Source: Opitutales bacterium
GTDB taxonomy: Bacteria; Verrucomicrobiota; Verrucomicrobiia; Opitutales; Oceanipulchritudinaceae
Direction: 5' to 3'
Length of the DNA: 64,000 bases
Assembly (NCBI GenBank): GCA_016932335.1
Contig: JAFGCZ010000010.1
Location: 1 to 64,000, forward strand
Shown: in pieces, positions 52,901 to 62,496 of the stretch
Numbering within the stretch: the stretch's first letter is position 1
Layout: the number at the start of each line of letters is the position of its first letter
The notes under the pieces: model-generated
What the model was told of the DNA's origin: nothing
Database searches by the model: none
What the model saw: only the letters and a program-made list of their open reading frames with translations
Program-made: the position numbers and the translations under genes

Positions 52901-52930
52901 AGCCTCCCGATTCTCGGGGGGCTTTTTTTT
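52901..52930 (+). terminator. Rho-independent terminator of metK-ahcY
   Basis: Stem AGCCTCCCGA/TCGGGGGGCT, loop TTC, then eight T; 14 bases after the ahcY stop. The uvrB gene ends just beyond it on the other strand. Confidence 0.9.
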
Positions 52931-52937
52931 GCCCTGA

Positions 52938-54941
52938 TTATCGTTTCTTCTGCTTGTAGCGCCCTTTGCCGCTTCTTGCTTTGGGGCTTTTGTAACTGCC
53001 ATCTTTGAGTGATTCAATCTGATCGCGGAGTAGGGCGGCTTTTTCGAACTCCAGTGCATTGGCTGCGGCCAGCATTTCGTTTTCCAACTGGGCTATTACT
53101 GTAGCCACATCGTCTTCGGCAACAACTTGTTGAGCATTTTCTGTGCTCTGGCTGTAAACATGCAGGCTTTGCTGTACCGGCCTCTGCACGCTTTGCGGTG
53201 TGATACCATGTTCCACATTGTAGGCCATCTGCTTTTCTCGCCTCTGTCGGGTTATCTCCAGCGTTTGTTTGAGGGATTCCGTCATCACATCGGCATAGAG
53301 TAGCACGCGTCCGTCAACATGGCGAGCAGCGCGCCCCGCCGTCTGTATGAGGCTGGTCTGGCTGCGCAGAAAACCTTCTTTATCGGCATCGAGAATGGCC
53401 ACCAGGGCCACCTCTGGGAGGTCCAACCCTTCGCGCAGGAGGTTGACGCCCACAAGGACATCAAAATCTCCTTGACGCAATTTGCGGAGAATTTCTACGC
53501 GCTCAATGGCGTCTATATCGCTGTGAAGATATTCTACACGTATACCGCGCTCCCGAAGGAATGCGCTCAGATCTTCCGACATGCGCTTGGTCAAGGTGGT
53601 GACGAGGATGCGCTCTCCTTTCTCTACGGCGTAAATGGTTTCCTGTATGAGATCCTCCACCTGATTTTCCAGAGGCCGCACCTCCATTACGGGATCAAGC
53701 AACCCGGTTGGGCGGATGACCTGTTCGGCTATGGTTGAAGAACATTCGAGTTCATAGGCGGAAGGCGTAGCCGATACATAAAGAGCCTGCTTCATCACCT
53801 GATTGAATTCATCGAATTGCAGAGGTCGGTTTTCCAATGCGCTGGGCAGGCGGAATCCGTATTCCACCAGTCTGGATTTGCGGGCCCTGTCGCCGTTGTA
53901 CATGGCCCGGATCTGGGGTAGGGTTACGTGGCTCTCATCAATGATGAGGAGAAAATCATCGGGAAAAAAGTCCAGCAGACAGAAAGGGCGTTCAAAGGTC
54001 TCACGTCCAGAGAGGTGTCGGGAGTAGTTTTCAATGCCGTTACAAAAACCTACTTCCGCGAGCATTTCCAGATCGTATTCAGTGCGCATGCGGATACGCT
54101 GGGCTTCAACCAGCTTATTCTCCGATTCCAGTTGTCGCACCCGTTCTTCCAGTTCTCTGCGAATGCTTTTCACTGCCACTTCAATCCGATCTTTAGGGGT
54201 AATAAATTGAGTTGCCGGATAGAGGTGAAATTGATCCATAGAATTGCCGGTGGTTCCCGTGAGAGGATCCAACGCTTTGATGGCCTCTACCTCGTCTCCC
54301 CAAAACTCGATGCGAATGGCGCTTTCCATATACGCCGGGAAAATATCAATGGTTTCTCCCCGAACGCGGAAGTGTCCGCGTTCAAAGCTGATATCATTAC
54401 GTTCGTAGAGACCTTCTACCAATTTGCGCAGAAACGCATCTCGCTCTATTTGATCGCCCACATGAATGGGGATCATCATTTCCTTGAAGTCATCCGGATT
54501 TCCCAGCCCGTAGATACAGGAGACACTGGCCACCACCAGCACATCTCTTCGACTGATCAATGCGCTGGTGGCCGCAATGCGGAGACGCTCAATCTCGTCG
54601 TTGATGGAAGAGTCCTTCTCGATGTAGGTATCAGTCTGCGGGATGTAGGCTTCCGGTTGGTAGTAGTCGTAATAACTGACAAAATACTCAACGGCATTTT
54701 CGGGGAAAAAGGCTTTAAACTCGCTATAAAGCTGTGCGGCCAGCGTTTTATTGTGGGAAATGACGAGGGTGGGGCGATTGGTTTGCTCCACAATATTGGC
54801 CATAGTAAACGTTTTTCCAGATCCGGTAACCCCTACAAGAGTCTGGTGTTTCTGACCACTGCGGATAGATTCGACCAATTGTGTGATGGCCTGTGGCTGG
54901 TCTCCTTGCGGGCGATAAGCAGATGCAATCTGAAAATTCAT
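52938..54941 (-). CDS. uvrB: Excinuclease ABC subunit B
   Basis: 667 residues. Walker [11 protein letters not shown] near 37-46, beta-hairpin [12 protein letters not shown] near 90-101, helicase motifs [32 protein letters not shown], and a C-terminal UVR domain ([19 protein letters not shown]) followed by a basic tail. The damage-loading helicase of nucleotide excision repair. Single gene; length standard. Confidence 0.98.
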   Translation of the reverse strand: MNFQIASAYRPQGDQPQAITQLVESIRSGQKHQTLVGVTGSGKTFTMANIVEQTNRPTLVISHNKTLAAQLYSEFKAFFPENAVEYFVSYYDYYQPEAYIPQTDTYIEKDSSINDEIERLRIAATSALISRRDVLVVASVSCIYGLGNPDDFKEMMIPIHVGDQIERDAFLRKLVEGLYERNDISFERGHFRVRGETIDIFPAYMESAIRIEFWGDEVEAIKALDPLTGTTGNSMDQFHLYPATQFITPKDRIEVAVKSIRRELEERVRQLESENKLVEAQRIRMRTEYDLEMLAEVGFCNGIENYSRHLSGRETFERPFCLLDFFPDDFLLIIDESHVTLPQIRAMYNGDRARKSRLVEYGFRLPSALENRPLQFDEFNQVMKQALYVSATPSAYELECSSTIAEQVIRPTGLLDPVMEVRPLENQVEDLIQETIYAVEKGERILVTTLTKRMSEDLSAFLRERGIRVEYLHSDIDAIERVEILRKLRQGDFDVLVGVNLLREGLDLPEVALVAILDADKEGFLRSQTSLIQTAGRAARHVDGRVLLYADVMTESLKQTLEITRQRREKQMAYNVEHGITPQSVQRPVQQSLHVYSQSTENAQQVVAEDDVATVIAQLENEMLAAANALEFEKAALLRDQIESLKDGSYKSPKARSGKGRYKQKKR

Positions 54942-55241
54942 GGTAGATGCTCAAATGATCACCTATTATGTTGTCAGGTGCAAGCCTCTTCATTAAAAGT
55001 TTACTCACTTATTTTTATAAAGTTTTAAGAAGAAAACAGAATGCATGAATAACTTGCAACAATTGTAATACTAGTAGGTTATAAAGAATATAGTAAATCT
55101 CTCATGCGTTAGCAGTTATGTCTCAGATGAAAGTGCATTATGAAACAGCTTGAACCGGACAAGGATTGTCTCTAATGCTGTTACACTACCATTCTAAACA
55201 TTTTTTCGTAAAAAAATATTACTCTAAGAATTGATACCTGT
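54942..55241. other. Intergenic region before the envelope operon
   Basis: 300 bases, AT-rich, between divergent uvrB and the lipoprotein operon. Stretch 55060-55110 is over 70% A+T and could hold the operon promoter. No gene or RNA recognised. Confidence 0.4.
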
Positions 55242-56651
55242 ATGAGAGGGAATAAAAAATCACTTGCCCTGAAAGGGACTATTGTCGGGCTTTGTTGCTT
55301 GGTTTCTGCGTGCACTTCCGTTCAGCAACAAAAAAAGCTGGATGTCTTTAACAGCCTTTACGCTACCGGGCAATACATGGCTGCCGCTCAAGGCGAAATC
55401 GCCGAAATTGGAACTCATCAAACGGATATTTCTTACCTTCTGGAGCATTTGCAGGCCGGTGTGGCTCTACGTTATGCAGAAGAATACCAGATGAGTAATG
55501 AATACTTTGACCGTTGTGAAGACTTCATCAAAGTACATGATGAGGACGTTTTCAGCAGTTCTGCTTCCAATGTTACGGCCATTCTTGTAAATGATGCCGT
55601 GTTGGATTATCGTGCCTCGGAATATGACGGTATCATGGTAAACACCTACAAGGCGTTGAACTTCTGGCAACAGGGAAAGAAGGAGGATGCCCGCATTGAA
55701 TTTAACCGGGCACTGGATCGTCAGAGACGAGCCAAAGAACGCTTCGCTGCGGAAATCGAGAAGCAAAACAAGGCTATTCAAGAAAAGCAGGCAGAAGAAA
55801 ACGAACATCTTAGTGCTTCTGGGCGTAGTATTGATTTTGATAAAAGTATCAAAAATCCGGAAATCGATACGATCATCAGTCGCAATTATTCCAATCTTTC
55901 AGAATACAGGAAATACCCTGACTTTGTGAATCCTTTTACCACCTATATGGCAGGACTTTTCTTTATGTCTGAAGGGGATTACAGTAAGGCAACAGACCTA
56001 CTCAAAGAGTCCTATGGAATGGTTGATACTAACAGCACACTCAAGAACGATTTTTACAGTGTAGAGAAACGCAAATTTAAAAAGAGTGTCTGGGTTGTCT
56101 TTGAAAACGGTTTGGGACCTGTTAAGGAAGAATTCCGTGTGGATCTGCCGATCTTCCTATTAACAGATCAGGCTTACTGGACTTCTTTTGCTTTTCCCCG
56201 TCTGGAGTTAAGATCTCAGGCATACTCTTATCTCGACGTTCGCAAGAACGGAGAACTCCTCGGTCGTACGGAAGAGGTGGCTTCCATGGACCGCATCGTG
56301 CAGACGGAGTTCGAAAAGCGTTTCCCGATGATTCTGACTCGTGCCATTGTTTCTACGGTAGTTAAGACCTACCTGCAGCACGAAGCGCAGAAGAGCATGG
56401 GAGACTGGGGCGGTATTGCCGCTGCCATTTATCAGGGTGCGACGACTTCGGCCGACGTCCGTATCTGGACTGGCCTTCCCAAAGATTTCCAGGTCACTAA
56501 AGTTCCGATGCCCGAAGACGGTGTCCTTGAACTGGAAACACCCTCCGGAGTTCAATCCGTTATTAATCTGGAGGGCGTAGAGAGTGCTATCATCTATGTT
56601 AAGGCTCCCAAGCCAGGTGTTGCGCTCGATTACAGCATCATCAAATTCTAA
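55242..56651 (+). CDS. COG3014-like lipoprotein with tetratricopeptide-type helices
   Basis: 469 residues. Signal peptide and lipobox (CCLVSAC). The first half has helical TPR-like repeats and a coiled coil with many Gln/Glu (about 145-190); the second half has FENGLGPVKEEFRVDLPIFL and MGDWGGIAAAIYQGATTSADVR near 380-400, like COG3014 proteins. First gene of a five-gene cluster with an LpoB-like protein, so probably an outer-membrane partner in wall growth or secretion. Confidence 0.7.
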   Translation: MRGNKKSLALKGTIVGLCCLVSACTSVQQQKKLDVFNSLYATGQYMAAAQGEIAEIGTHQTDISYLLEHLQAGVALRYAEEYQMSNEYFDRCEDFIKVHDEDVFSSSASNVTAILVNDAVLDYRASEYDGIMVNTYKALNFWQQGKKEDARIEFNRALDRQRRAKERFAAEIEKQNKAIQEKQAEENEHLSASGRSIDFDKSIKNPEIDTIISRNYSNLSEYRKYPDFVNPFTTYMAGLFFMSEGDYSKATDLLKESYGMVDTNSTLKNDFYSVEKRKFKKSVWVVFENGLGPVKEEFRVDLPIFLLTDQAYWTSFAFPRLELRSQAYSYLDVRKNGELLGRTEEVASMDRIVQTEFEKRFPMILTRAIVSTVVKTYLQHEAQKSMGDWGGIAAAIYQGATTSADVRIWTGLPKDFQVTKVPMPEDGVLELETPSGVQSVINLEGVESAIIYVKAPKPGVALDYSIIKF

Positions 56652-56660
56652 ATATATTAT

Positions 56661-57041
56661 ATGAAAAGAATATCTACACTGGCACCTCTTGCCATAGTGC
56701 TTCTCTTCCTTGCCGGTTGTGTGACCCAGCGTTACATGGATCCGCGAGTTCAGTTTATTGATACAACTCTTCCTCGTGATATTATCGTCACTTCGGTGAA
56801 TACCCGAATCAATGACGGTGGCCTGCTGGAAATGCAGCTGAGCGCCCGTAATGATTCTTACTACGACAAGAACCTCGAGTACCGTATCGAATGGCTCGAT
56901 AACAACGGTTTCGAGATCAAGACTATTACCACCAAATGGAACCGTGTGTTTGTAAACCGTCATTCCGACTTCCGCGTGATTCAAGTAGGTCCCTCGGAAG
57001 CGGCGGCGGATTTCCGCATCCAGATTCGTTACGCACGCTAA
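56661..57041 (+). CDS. YcfL-like lipoprotein (DUF1425)
   Basis: 126 residues. Signal peptide with lipobox (FLAGC). The mature part (LLEMQLSARNDSYYDKNLEYRIEWLDNNG near 55-85) is an Ig-like beta fold that matches the DUF1425/YcfL family. YcfL lies next to lpoB in enterobacteria, and here too it directly precedes the LpoB-like gene by 28 bases. This gene order is known in gammaproteobacteria. Confidence 0.8.
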   Translation: MKRISTLAPLAIVLLFLAGCVTQRYMDPRVQFIDTTLPRDIIVTSVNTRINDGGLLEMQLSARNDSYYDKNLEYRIEWLDNNGFEIKTITTKWNRVFVNRHSDFRVIQVGPSEAAADFRIQIRYAR

Positions 57042-57069
57042 CTTTTAATTAACAACCCAAATCATAATT

Positions 57070-57681
57070 ATGAAACGCAAAGCTTCTTTGTTTCTCAGTG
57101 CAGTGATTGCCATCTTTGTCCTTTCCGGCTGCACCACGACTGAAAATATCAATACGCAGGATGACCGCGGCCAAGCTGTTATGGGGCTGGATTACCGTGA
57201 CTTCCAAAATGCTGCCGCTGAAGCCGTCAGTGACATGTTGATGTCCGGTGCAGTGGATAAGCCTGATGGCAGCCGTTACGTGCTGGCTATCTCCCGTGTG
57301 GTCAATGATACCATGCAGCGCATCGATACCGACCAGTTGATTAAGAAGATCCGTGTAGAGTTGCTGCGCAGCGGTAAGGTGGTTGTTACCACAGCCGTAG
57401 GCGCCGATGGACCGGAAGATGCTATGTCCCGCCAGGCACGCGAATTGCGCGAAGACGACGAGTTTAATCAGGGAACCGTGGCCAAAAAGGGCCAGATGAT
57501 TGCTCCAGAATTGAGCCTTTCCGGTAAAATTATTCAGCGCAATGTTCGTATTAATAGCAGCAAGCAGCAGGTTGAATACTACTTCCAGCTGACCCTGACG
57601 GACATCAATACCGGCCTTGCTTTCTGGGAAGGTGAAACAGTGATCGGGAAGCGTGGCAGCAACCGTTCTGTTTCCTGGTAA
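57070..57681 (+). CDS. lpoB: LpoB-like penicillin-binding-protein activator
   Basis: 203 residues. Signal peptide with lipobox (LSGC). The mature part follows the LpoB pattern: Y-V-L-A-I-S-R-V-V-N-D-T, D-Q-L-I-K-K-I-R-V-E-L-L, ELSLSGKIIQRNVRI and YYFQLTLTDINTGLAFWEGE. LpoB is an outer-membrane activator that spans to PBP1b and switches on peptidoglycan polymerisation. The N-terminal linker is much shorter than in E. coli, so the reach to the inner membrane differs. Confidence 0.83.
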   Translation: MKRKASLFLSAVIAIFVLSGCTTTENINTQDDRGQAVMGLDYRDFQNAAAEAVSDMLMSGAVDKPDGSRYVLAISRVVNDTMQRIDTDQLIKKIRVELLRSGKVVVTTAVGADGPEDAMSRQARELREDDEFNQGTVAKKGQMIAPELSLSGKIIQRNVRINSSKQQVEYYFQLTLTDINTGLAFWEGETVIGKRGSNRSVSW

Positions 57682-57705
57682 GCTTAACCCCCATTTTTCA
57701 TCTTT

Positions 57706-59088
57706 ATGAGAAATTTTCAAAAACTGCTTCTGGGGCTGGCACTTGCCGGCCTCGGCAGCAGTGCTGTTTATGCTTCGGCATATCGGGTAGACATTGAAGA
57801 CGAAGCCGTCGCCGAGGCCAGTGTGCCGGAGGTTGTCGATCCCAACCTGGTGGTTGATAAAATGATCACCGAGTACCTGAACAAGGGTAAAGGCAAAGAA
57901 ATCCGCAAGCAGATGAAGGAATCCAATGGCTGGATCGGCTATGCTACGGCGGAAGTTTCGGTTAGCCCAGAAAATCCCGATTGGGCCAAATTCCGGAGAA
58001 ATGCCTACGATAAGGCTGTGGCAGATATCGAGGCTCAGTATATCAAGATGCAGTATCAGTCCATCAAGGCTGAAAATGTAAAGGAGTTGTTTGCCAATGC
58101 GGCTGGAGAAGTGCCTGATTTTTCCTACGAAGATGCCGGTGATCCGAGCAAATTTGGGCAAATCTTGGATAAGCTTTTGGCTGTTACCGAAGGCAAACTG
58201 GATAAAGAGCTGGATGAGCTGGGCGTTGATAAAGAACAGTTCGCAAGGGCACCCGAGTCGCAGCGTCATGTCATGCTCAGTGAGAGTCTCGTAAAATCCA
58301 CAATGGTCGAATCAATGGGCTCGATTTCCGGTCTGATTCCTGTGCAGACATTTGAGGGCTTCAATGAACAGAAAGAGCACGTTATCGGTGTTGTTTGTGT
58401 GGTTAGCCCGAAGCTCAAGCAGTTTGCCTATGATGTGCTGCACCGCCGTGGGCAGATTGCTCCGACAGATCGCGCTGGAGAAGACCTTTACGAGCTCTTT
58501 TCTGCAGATGATGCCTTGTTGATTGATCAGTTTGGTGTCCGTAAAATGATAGATGAAGACGGCTATCCTGTTCTGATTTCTTTTGGACAGTGGTCCAACA
58601 GTAGTCGTTCGGAAAACCAGACTCTTGTCCGTAAATACCGTATGGCTGCAAAAAAACAGGCTGAAGCTCAAGCATTGAATCAGTTGGCCATGTTCCTTAA
58701 CGGAAAGACAATGGTTCAATCACAGTCGGATATGGGGGAACTCTTTGAGGAAGCCTATAAAGTGCACCCCGACAATTATAAGGAACAGGATATGGTTAAC
58801 TCCATTATCGATACGTTCCACGAAAAGAGCAGAGATGTCAGCAAAGTGAATGTCAGTGGCTTGGTGCCTCTGTATTCCTGGACGGTGAAGCATCCTGACT
58901 ATGGACACGAAATTGTCGGCGTGATCATGATGTGGAGCCCTAAGACTGAGAAAGCCGCCCGTGAATCCCGCGAATGGAAACCCGGACGCACCCCATCTTC
59001 TTCCGGTTCTGTTCCTGCTCAGGAAGAGCAGAATGGACGCAACGGAAGCAAGACTGGCGAGGACTATATGGACCTCGATGATTTCTAA
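57706..59088 (+). CDS. Secreted protein of the LpoB cluster, unknown function
   Basis: 460 residues with a cleavable signal peptide (LGLALAGLGSSAVYASA). No membrane segment. The middle is helical with charged stretches (about 140-290), and the C-terminus is disordered (PSSSGSVPAQEEQNGRNGSK). Contains L-V-P-L-Y-S-W-T-V-K-H-P-D-Y-G-H-E-I-V-G-V-I, echoed near 205 as L-I-P-V-Q-T-F-E-G-F, perhaps two copies of one domain. Its place between lpoB and a CsgG-like gene suggests an envelope role. Confidence 0.6.
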   Translation: MRNFQKLLLGLALAGLGSSAVYASAYRVDIEDEAVAEASVPEVVDPNLVVDKMITEYLNKGKGKEIRKQMKESNGWIGYATAEVSVSPENPDWAKFRRNAYDKAVADIEAQYIKMQYQSIKAENVKELFANAAGEVPDFSYEDAGDPSKFGQILDKLLAVTEGKLDKELDELGVDKEQFARAPESQRHVMLSESLVKSTMVESMGSISGLIPVQTFEGFNEQKEHVIGVVCVVSPKLKQFAYDVLHRRGQIAPTDRAGEDLYELFSADDALLIDQFGVRKMIDEDGYPVLISFGQWSNSSRSENQTLVRKYRMAAKKQAEAQALNQLAMFLNGKTMVQSQSDMGELFEEAYKVHPDNYKEQDMVNSIIDTFHEKSRDVSKVNVSGLVPLYSWTVKHPDYGHEIVGVIMMWSPKTEKAARESREWKPGRTPSSSGSVPAQEEQNGRNGSKTGEDYMDLDDF

Positions 59089-59100
59089 ACGAACTTCATT

Positions 59101-60438
59101 ATGAGTTTTTCAAAGAAACTTCCTCTTATACTGTTATCGTTTTTACTGTTGGTTTCGTCGGCGACGGCCGGAGAATCCGTCAAAGAGTATCAGGTAACTG
59201 GAGAAGGGGTTACATATAAAGATGCGCTCTATGATGCTCTGGTCAATGGACTTGGGCAGATTCAGGGCTTTAACCTGAAGAGTGTGCAAACCCGTGAAAA
59301 CAAGGTTCAGGAAATTTCCAGTTACCTTGATGATCAGGCACATTCTGCCGGTAATATGAACAGCGTGACTTCTGGAAAGATTGATTTCAAAACAGAAGGC
59401 TTTGTGCAGAACTACGAAGTGCTGGATCGTTATACGAACGATTCCGGCCTTTGGGAAGTTGTCGTGCTTCTTAAGGTATCCAAATATGAGACGCCGGGCA
59501 TTTCTCCAGATAGTCGCCGCAAGTTGGCTGTTGTTCCCTTCAGGAGCACTTTCAAGAGCTACGAGTTCAACGATGAAACTGTTCCCGGCGATGTTCTTTC
59601 CCGTGAGCTTTCTCAGCAGTTGATCAACGAGTTTACTCAGTCGCGCAAGTTTACGGTAATCGACCGTGATTTTACCTCAGAGTACAAATCCGAGCGCGAT
59701 TTTCTTCGTTCTGGAGATGCCGCCGTTTCCGAGCAAATCAAGTTAGGTGAAGCACTCGGTGTCGATTACCTCGTTGTTGGTCAGATCACGGATGCTTCTC
59801 AGACTGAGGAGTATTATGAGGTTTGCATCACCGGTAAATTGGGATATCGGAATACAGCCACCATGACGGTGGATTACCGAATTGTTGTTATGGCAACGCG
59901 CCAGATCAAGTGGTCCGGTTCTGTAACCACCACTTTGGATGATGACTTTTTCAAGGAGCAGCTTCGTTCATCTCCGGGTCGTCTCAGTAATGAGCGTCTT
60001 CGTTCCTTTATCGTCAACAAGACAGCCAAGGATATCGTCAACAGTGCTATGGATAACATTTACCCGATTCGTGTAGCTGCCATTCAAGAGAATGGGCAGA
60101 TCATTCTGAATCAGGGAGGTGTTACCTTGGCTGAAGGAGAGGTTCTGGAACTCTACGGTAAAGGTGAGATTATTTATGATCCCATAACCAAGGAGTCATT
60201 GGGCTCGGAGGAAACCTGGCTTGGAGCAGTGCGTGTAGACCGCGTCACAGCCAAAATGTCTTATGTTCACCTGATTGATGGTTCAGCAATCGGGTTGAAA
60301 GTTGGTGATATTTGCCGCCGAATCAAAGTTGATCCGAATCTGGGGACTGTCTCTCCAGAAGAGTTAAACCGCGAATATGGCAGGGAATCCAACGTAGATC
60401 GTTCGGGTTCCGGCGGGGTTTATTTACCCTTTGATTAA
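59101..60438 (+). CDS. CsgG/FlgT-like secreted protein
   Basis: 445 residues. Signal peptide, an N-terminal domain (about 25-140, ALYDALVNGLGQIQG and QTREN), then a CsgG-type domain (about 140-290: KLAVVPFRSTF, F-T-V-I-D-R-D-F, GEALGVDYLVVGQITDA) and a C-terminal beta domain (about 310-440) with the FlgT-like I-L-N-Q-G pattern. This order fits FlgT. It may be an outer-membrane assembly protein. No lipobox is evident. Confidence 0.75.
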   Translation: MSFSKKLPLILLSFLLLVSSATAGESVKEYQVTGEGVTYKDALYDALVNGLGQIQGFNLKSVQTRENKVQEISSYLDDQAHSAGNMNSVTSGKIDFKTEGFVQNYEVLDRYTNDSGLWEVVVLLKVSKYETPGISPDSRRKLAVVPFRSTFKSYEFNDETVPGDVLSRELSQQLINEFTQSRKFTVIDRDFTSEYKSERDFLRSGDAAVSEQIKLGEALGVDYLVVGQITDASQTEEYYEVCITGKLGYRNTATMTVDYRIVVMATRQIKWSGSVTTTLDDDFFKEQLRSSPGRLSNERLRSFIVNKTAKDIVNSAMDNIYPIRVAAIQENGQIILNQGGVTLAEGEVLELYGKGEIIYDPITKESLGSEETWLGAVRVDRVTAKMSYVHLIDGSAIGLKVGDICRRIKVDPNLGTVSPEELNREYGRESNVDRSGSGGVYLPFD

Positions 60439-60457
60439 GTATTCCTCAAACTTTCTC

Positions 60458-60495
60458 AGAGGATCTGTCCATCTCGGACAGGTCCTCTTTTTTTT
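60458..60495 (+). terminator. Rho-independent terminator of the envelope operon
   Basis: Thirteen-base stem AGAGGATCTGTCC/GGACAGGTCCTCT with a five-base loop and eight T. It starts 20 bases after the last gene of the operon. Confidence 0.92.
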
Positions 60496-61351
60496 AATAG
60501 AGTTTTCGCTTGGAGAAACTGGATCCAATAACGGAGAATGTGTTTTCGACGATGAAAAGAGCATCATCATCCTTGGTGAAGACGATCTCCTCTAGCCGTT
60601 TGAGTTGAATATTGTTGATGACCACAAGCAGCAGCTTTTTTTCTGATTTTTTATAGGCACCCGTTCCGTCGATGAACGTGGCTCCAATTTTCAACTTATC
60701 GAGTAATTCGGCTGCGATTTCATGGTTCTTTTCTGAAATGATGAAACAAAGCTTTCTTTGACTGAACATAGAGAGCGCGTAATCGATCATGGCGGAGGAT
60801 ACAAATGCTGCAATCATGGAGGCGATGACTAGATCGCTGTCAAAATTCATAAAGCTGAAGCTGAAGAGCAGAAAATTGAATAAGAAGTAGATTTTTCCCA
60901 ACCCGAAATTATAGCGCTGGTGTAGAATGATTGCGACAACATCCATTCCTCCGTTGGATCCCAGGGATCGCAGAACGATTCCGCCACCGAATCCGGAGAG
61001 AACTCCGAAGCTGATTGCTGCATAGAGTTGGTTCTGGATTCCCAAGTCAAAGTTGATGAGAGAGTAGGAGAGCGAGAGCGAAAGCATCGCTACCAAACTA
61101 TAGATAAAAAAACGTCGGGAGAGGAAAAAGAAACCGACTGCAAACATTGGGATGTTCAGCAGCGGATACCAAATTCCGCTGTTTAGGTATCCGACCAGAT
61201 ATTCCAACAGGGTGGCCAACCCAAAAAGCCCTGAAGGAATGAAATGGTGCTGAGCTGAAATTGCTTTGAATCCGATGGCCTGAATGTTGGTTCCGATCAG
61301 TATCAGAATAATATTCCACCAGATTGAGTAACTGAAATCTCTTTTTGACAT
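60494..61351 (-). CDS. YitT family membrane protein (DUF161/DUF2179)
   Basis: About 285 residues from the ATG at 61351 (further upstream codons have no signal). Five or six hydrophobic segments (about 10-185), with GFGGGIVLRSLGSNGGMDVVAIIL near 119-142 typical of YitT, followed by a soluble C-terminal DUF2179 domain (GATFIDGTGAYKKSEKKLLLVVI). A predicted inner-membrane transporter-like protein whose substrate is unknown. It runs into the operon terminator on the other strand. Confidence 0.85.
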   Translation of the reverse strand: MSKRDFSYSIWWNIILILIGTNIQAIGFKAISAQHHFIPSGLFGLATLLEYLVGYLNSGIWYPLLNIPMFAVGFFFLSRRFFIYSLVAMLSLSLSYSLINFDLGIQNQLYAAISFGVLSGFGGGIVLRSLGSNGGMDVVAIILHQRYNFGLGKIYFLFNFLLFSFSFMNFDSDLVIASMIAAFVSSAMIDYALSMFSQRKLCFIISEKNHEIAAELLDKLKIGATFIDGTGAYKKSEKKLLLVVINNIQLKRLEEIVFTKDDDALFIVENTFSVIGSSFSKRKLY

Positions 61352-61518
61352 GTGCTTGTTTCGGTTGAATGTTGCCTGAGGTAAAACATAGTAAGGGAAT
61401 TCTTTGGTTGGCAAGACTGGGTGAAGTTCTTTGTGTTTATGTTATTTTATGTGGGAATCTTCTTGTGTTTTTTGAAGTCTCTTTTTTTAGTTTTTACCCT
61501 TCTGAAATCCTACCCTAT

Positions 61519-62496
61519 ATGAAAGTTCTCTTTATTGGCGGCACCGGTGTTATCAGCTCGGCAAGCTCTGAACTTGCCATAGAAAAAGGCTATGACTTGT
61601 ATCATTTGAACCGTGGTCAATCTGCTGTCCGGCCTATTTCCGGTGTAAAGCATATCTATGGAGATATTCGCAAGTCATCAGAGGTCGTTAACGTGCTTAA
61701 AGAGTATTCCTTTGATGTTGTGGTCGACTGGATTGCCTTTACGCCGGAGCACATACAGACGGATATTGAGCTTTTTCGGGGCAGGGTGGGGCAGTTTGTT
61801 TTTATCAGTTCGGCATCAGCGTATCAGACACCCCCGCAAACGCTTCCTATTACGGAAAAGACCCCGTTGGATAATCCCTACTGGCAGTATTCTAGAAATA
61901 AAATCGCCTGTGAGCGCTGTCTGGAAAAAGCGCATGCAGATTTTGATTTTCCTTACACCATCGTTCGTCCATCGCACACCTACGACAAGACACTTTTACC
62001 TTTCCACGGAGGGTATACTGTTTTGTCCCGCATTCTAGAAGAAAAACCTGTAATCCTTCACGGAGACGGCAGCTCTATCTGGACGTTAACCCATAACAGT
62101 GATTTTGCCCGTGGTTTTGTCGGATTGCTGGGGAATGAGAATGCGGTTGGCGAAGCCTTTCACATTACAGGAAACGAATTGATTACCTGGCAGCAGATTT
62201 ATGAATCTATAGCTGCTGCCGCCGGCAAAAAACTTAATCCTGTGTATGTTCCTTCGCAGGTGATTGCGGCTTATGACAGCGAGTGGGGTGCAAGCTTGCT
62301 TGGAGATAAAACGCACAGTATGATTTTCGACAATTCCAAGATTAATCGCTTGGTTCCTGAATTTGAATGTCGGGTTCCTTTTGCTCAGGGTGCATCAGAA
62401 ATGGTTGGATGGTATTCGAGTAATCCGGATTACGACACTGTTGATCCCAGCTTTGATGCCTTGATAGAGCGCATCATAAAAGAATATAACTCATGA
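61519..62496 (+). CDS. NAD-dependent epimerase/dehydratase
   Basis: 325 residues from the ATG at 61519, the first codon that fits an SDR start (MKVLFIGGTGVISSASSEL). The cofactor loop is GGTGVISS; the catalytic Ser/Tyr/Lys follow as SSASAYQTP near 113-121 and YSRNK (YxxxK) near 145. The remaining part has epimerase signatures (VRPSHTYDK, TGNELITWQQIYE). Substrate is a nucleotide sugar or similar, not defined. The start of the cellulase gene overlaps the stop (ATGA). Confidence 0.82.
   Translation: MKVLFIGGTGVISSASSELAIEKGYDLYHLNRGQSAVRPISGVKHIYGDIRKSSEVVNVLKEYSFDVVVDWIAFTPEHIQTDIELFRGRVGQFVFISSASAYQTPPQTLPITEKTPLDNPYWQYSRNKIACERCLEKAHADFDFPYTIVRPSHTYDKTLLPFHGGYTVLSRILEEKPVILHGDGSSIWTLTHNSDFARGFVGLLGNENAVGEAFHITGNELITWQQIYESIAAAAGKKLNPVYVPSQVIAAYDSEWGASLLGDKTHSMIFDNSKINRLVPEFECRVPFAQGASEMVGWYSSNPDYDTVDPSFDALIERIIKEYNS

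Noticed and set aside
53928..55028. 366-codon open frame on the plus strand
   Set aside because: Antisense to uvrB for nearly its whole length.
57049..58269. 406-codon open frame on the minus strand
   Set aside because: Antisense to the LpoB-like gene and the following gene, both of which have export signals and family support.
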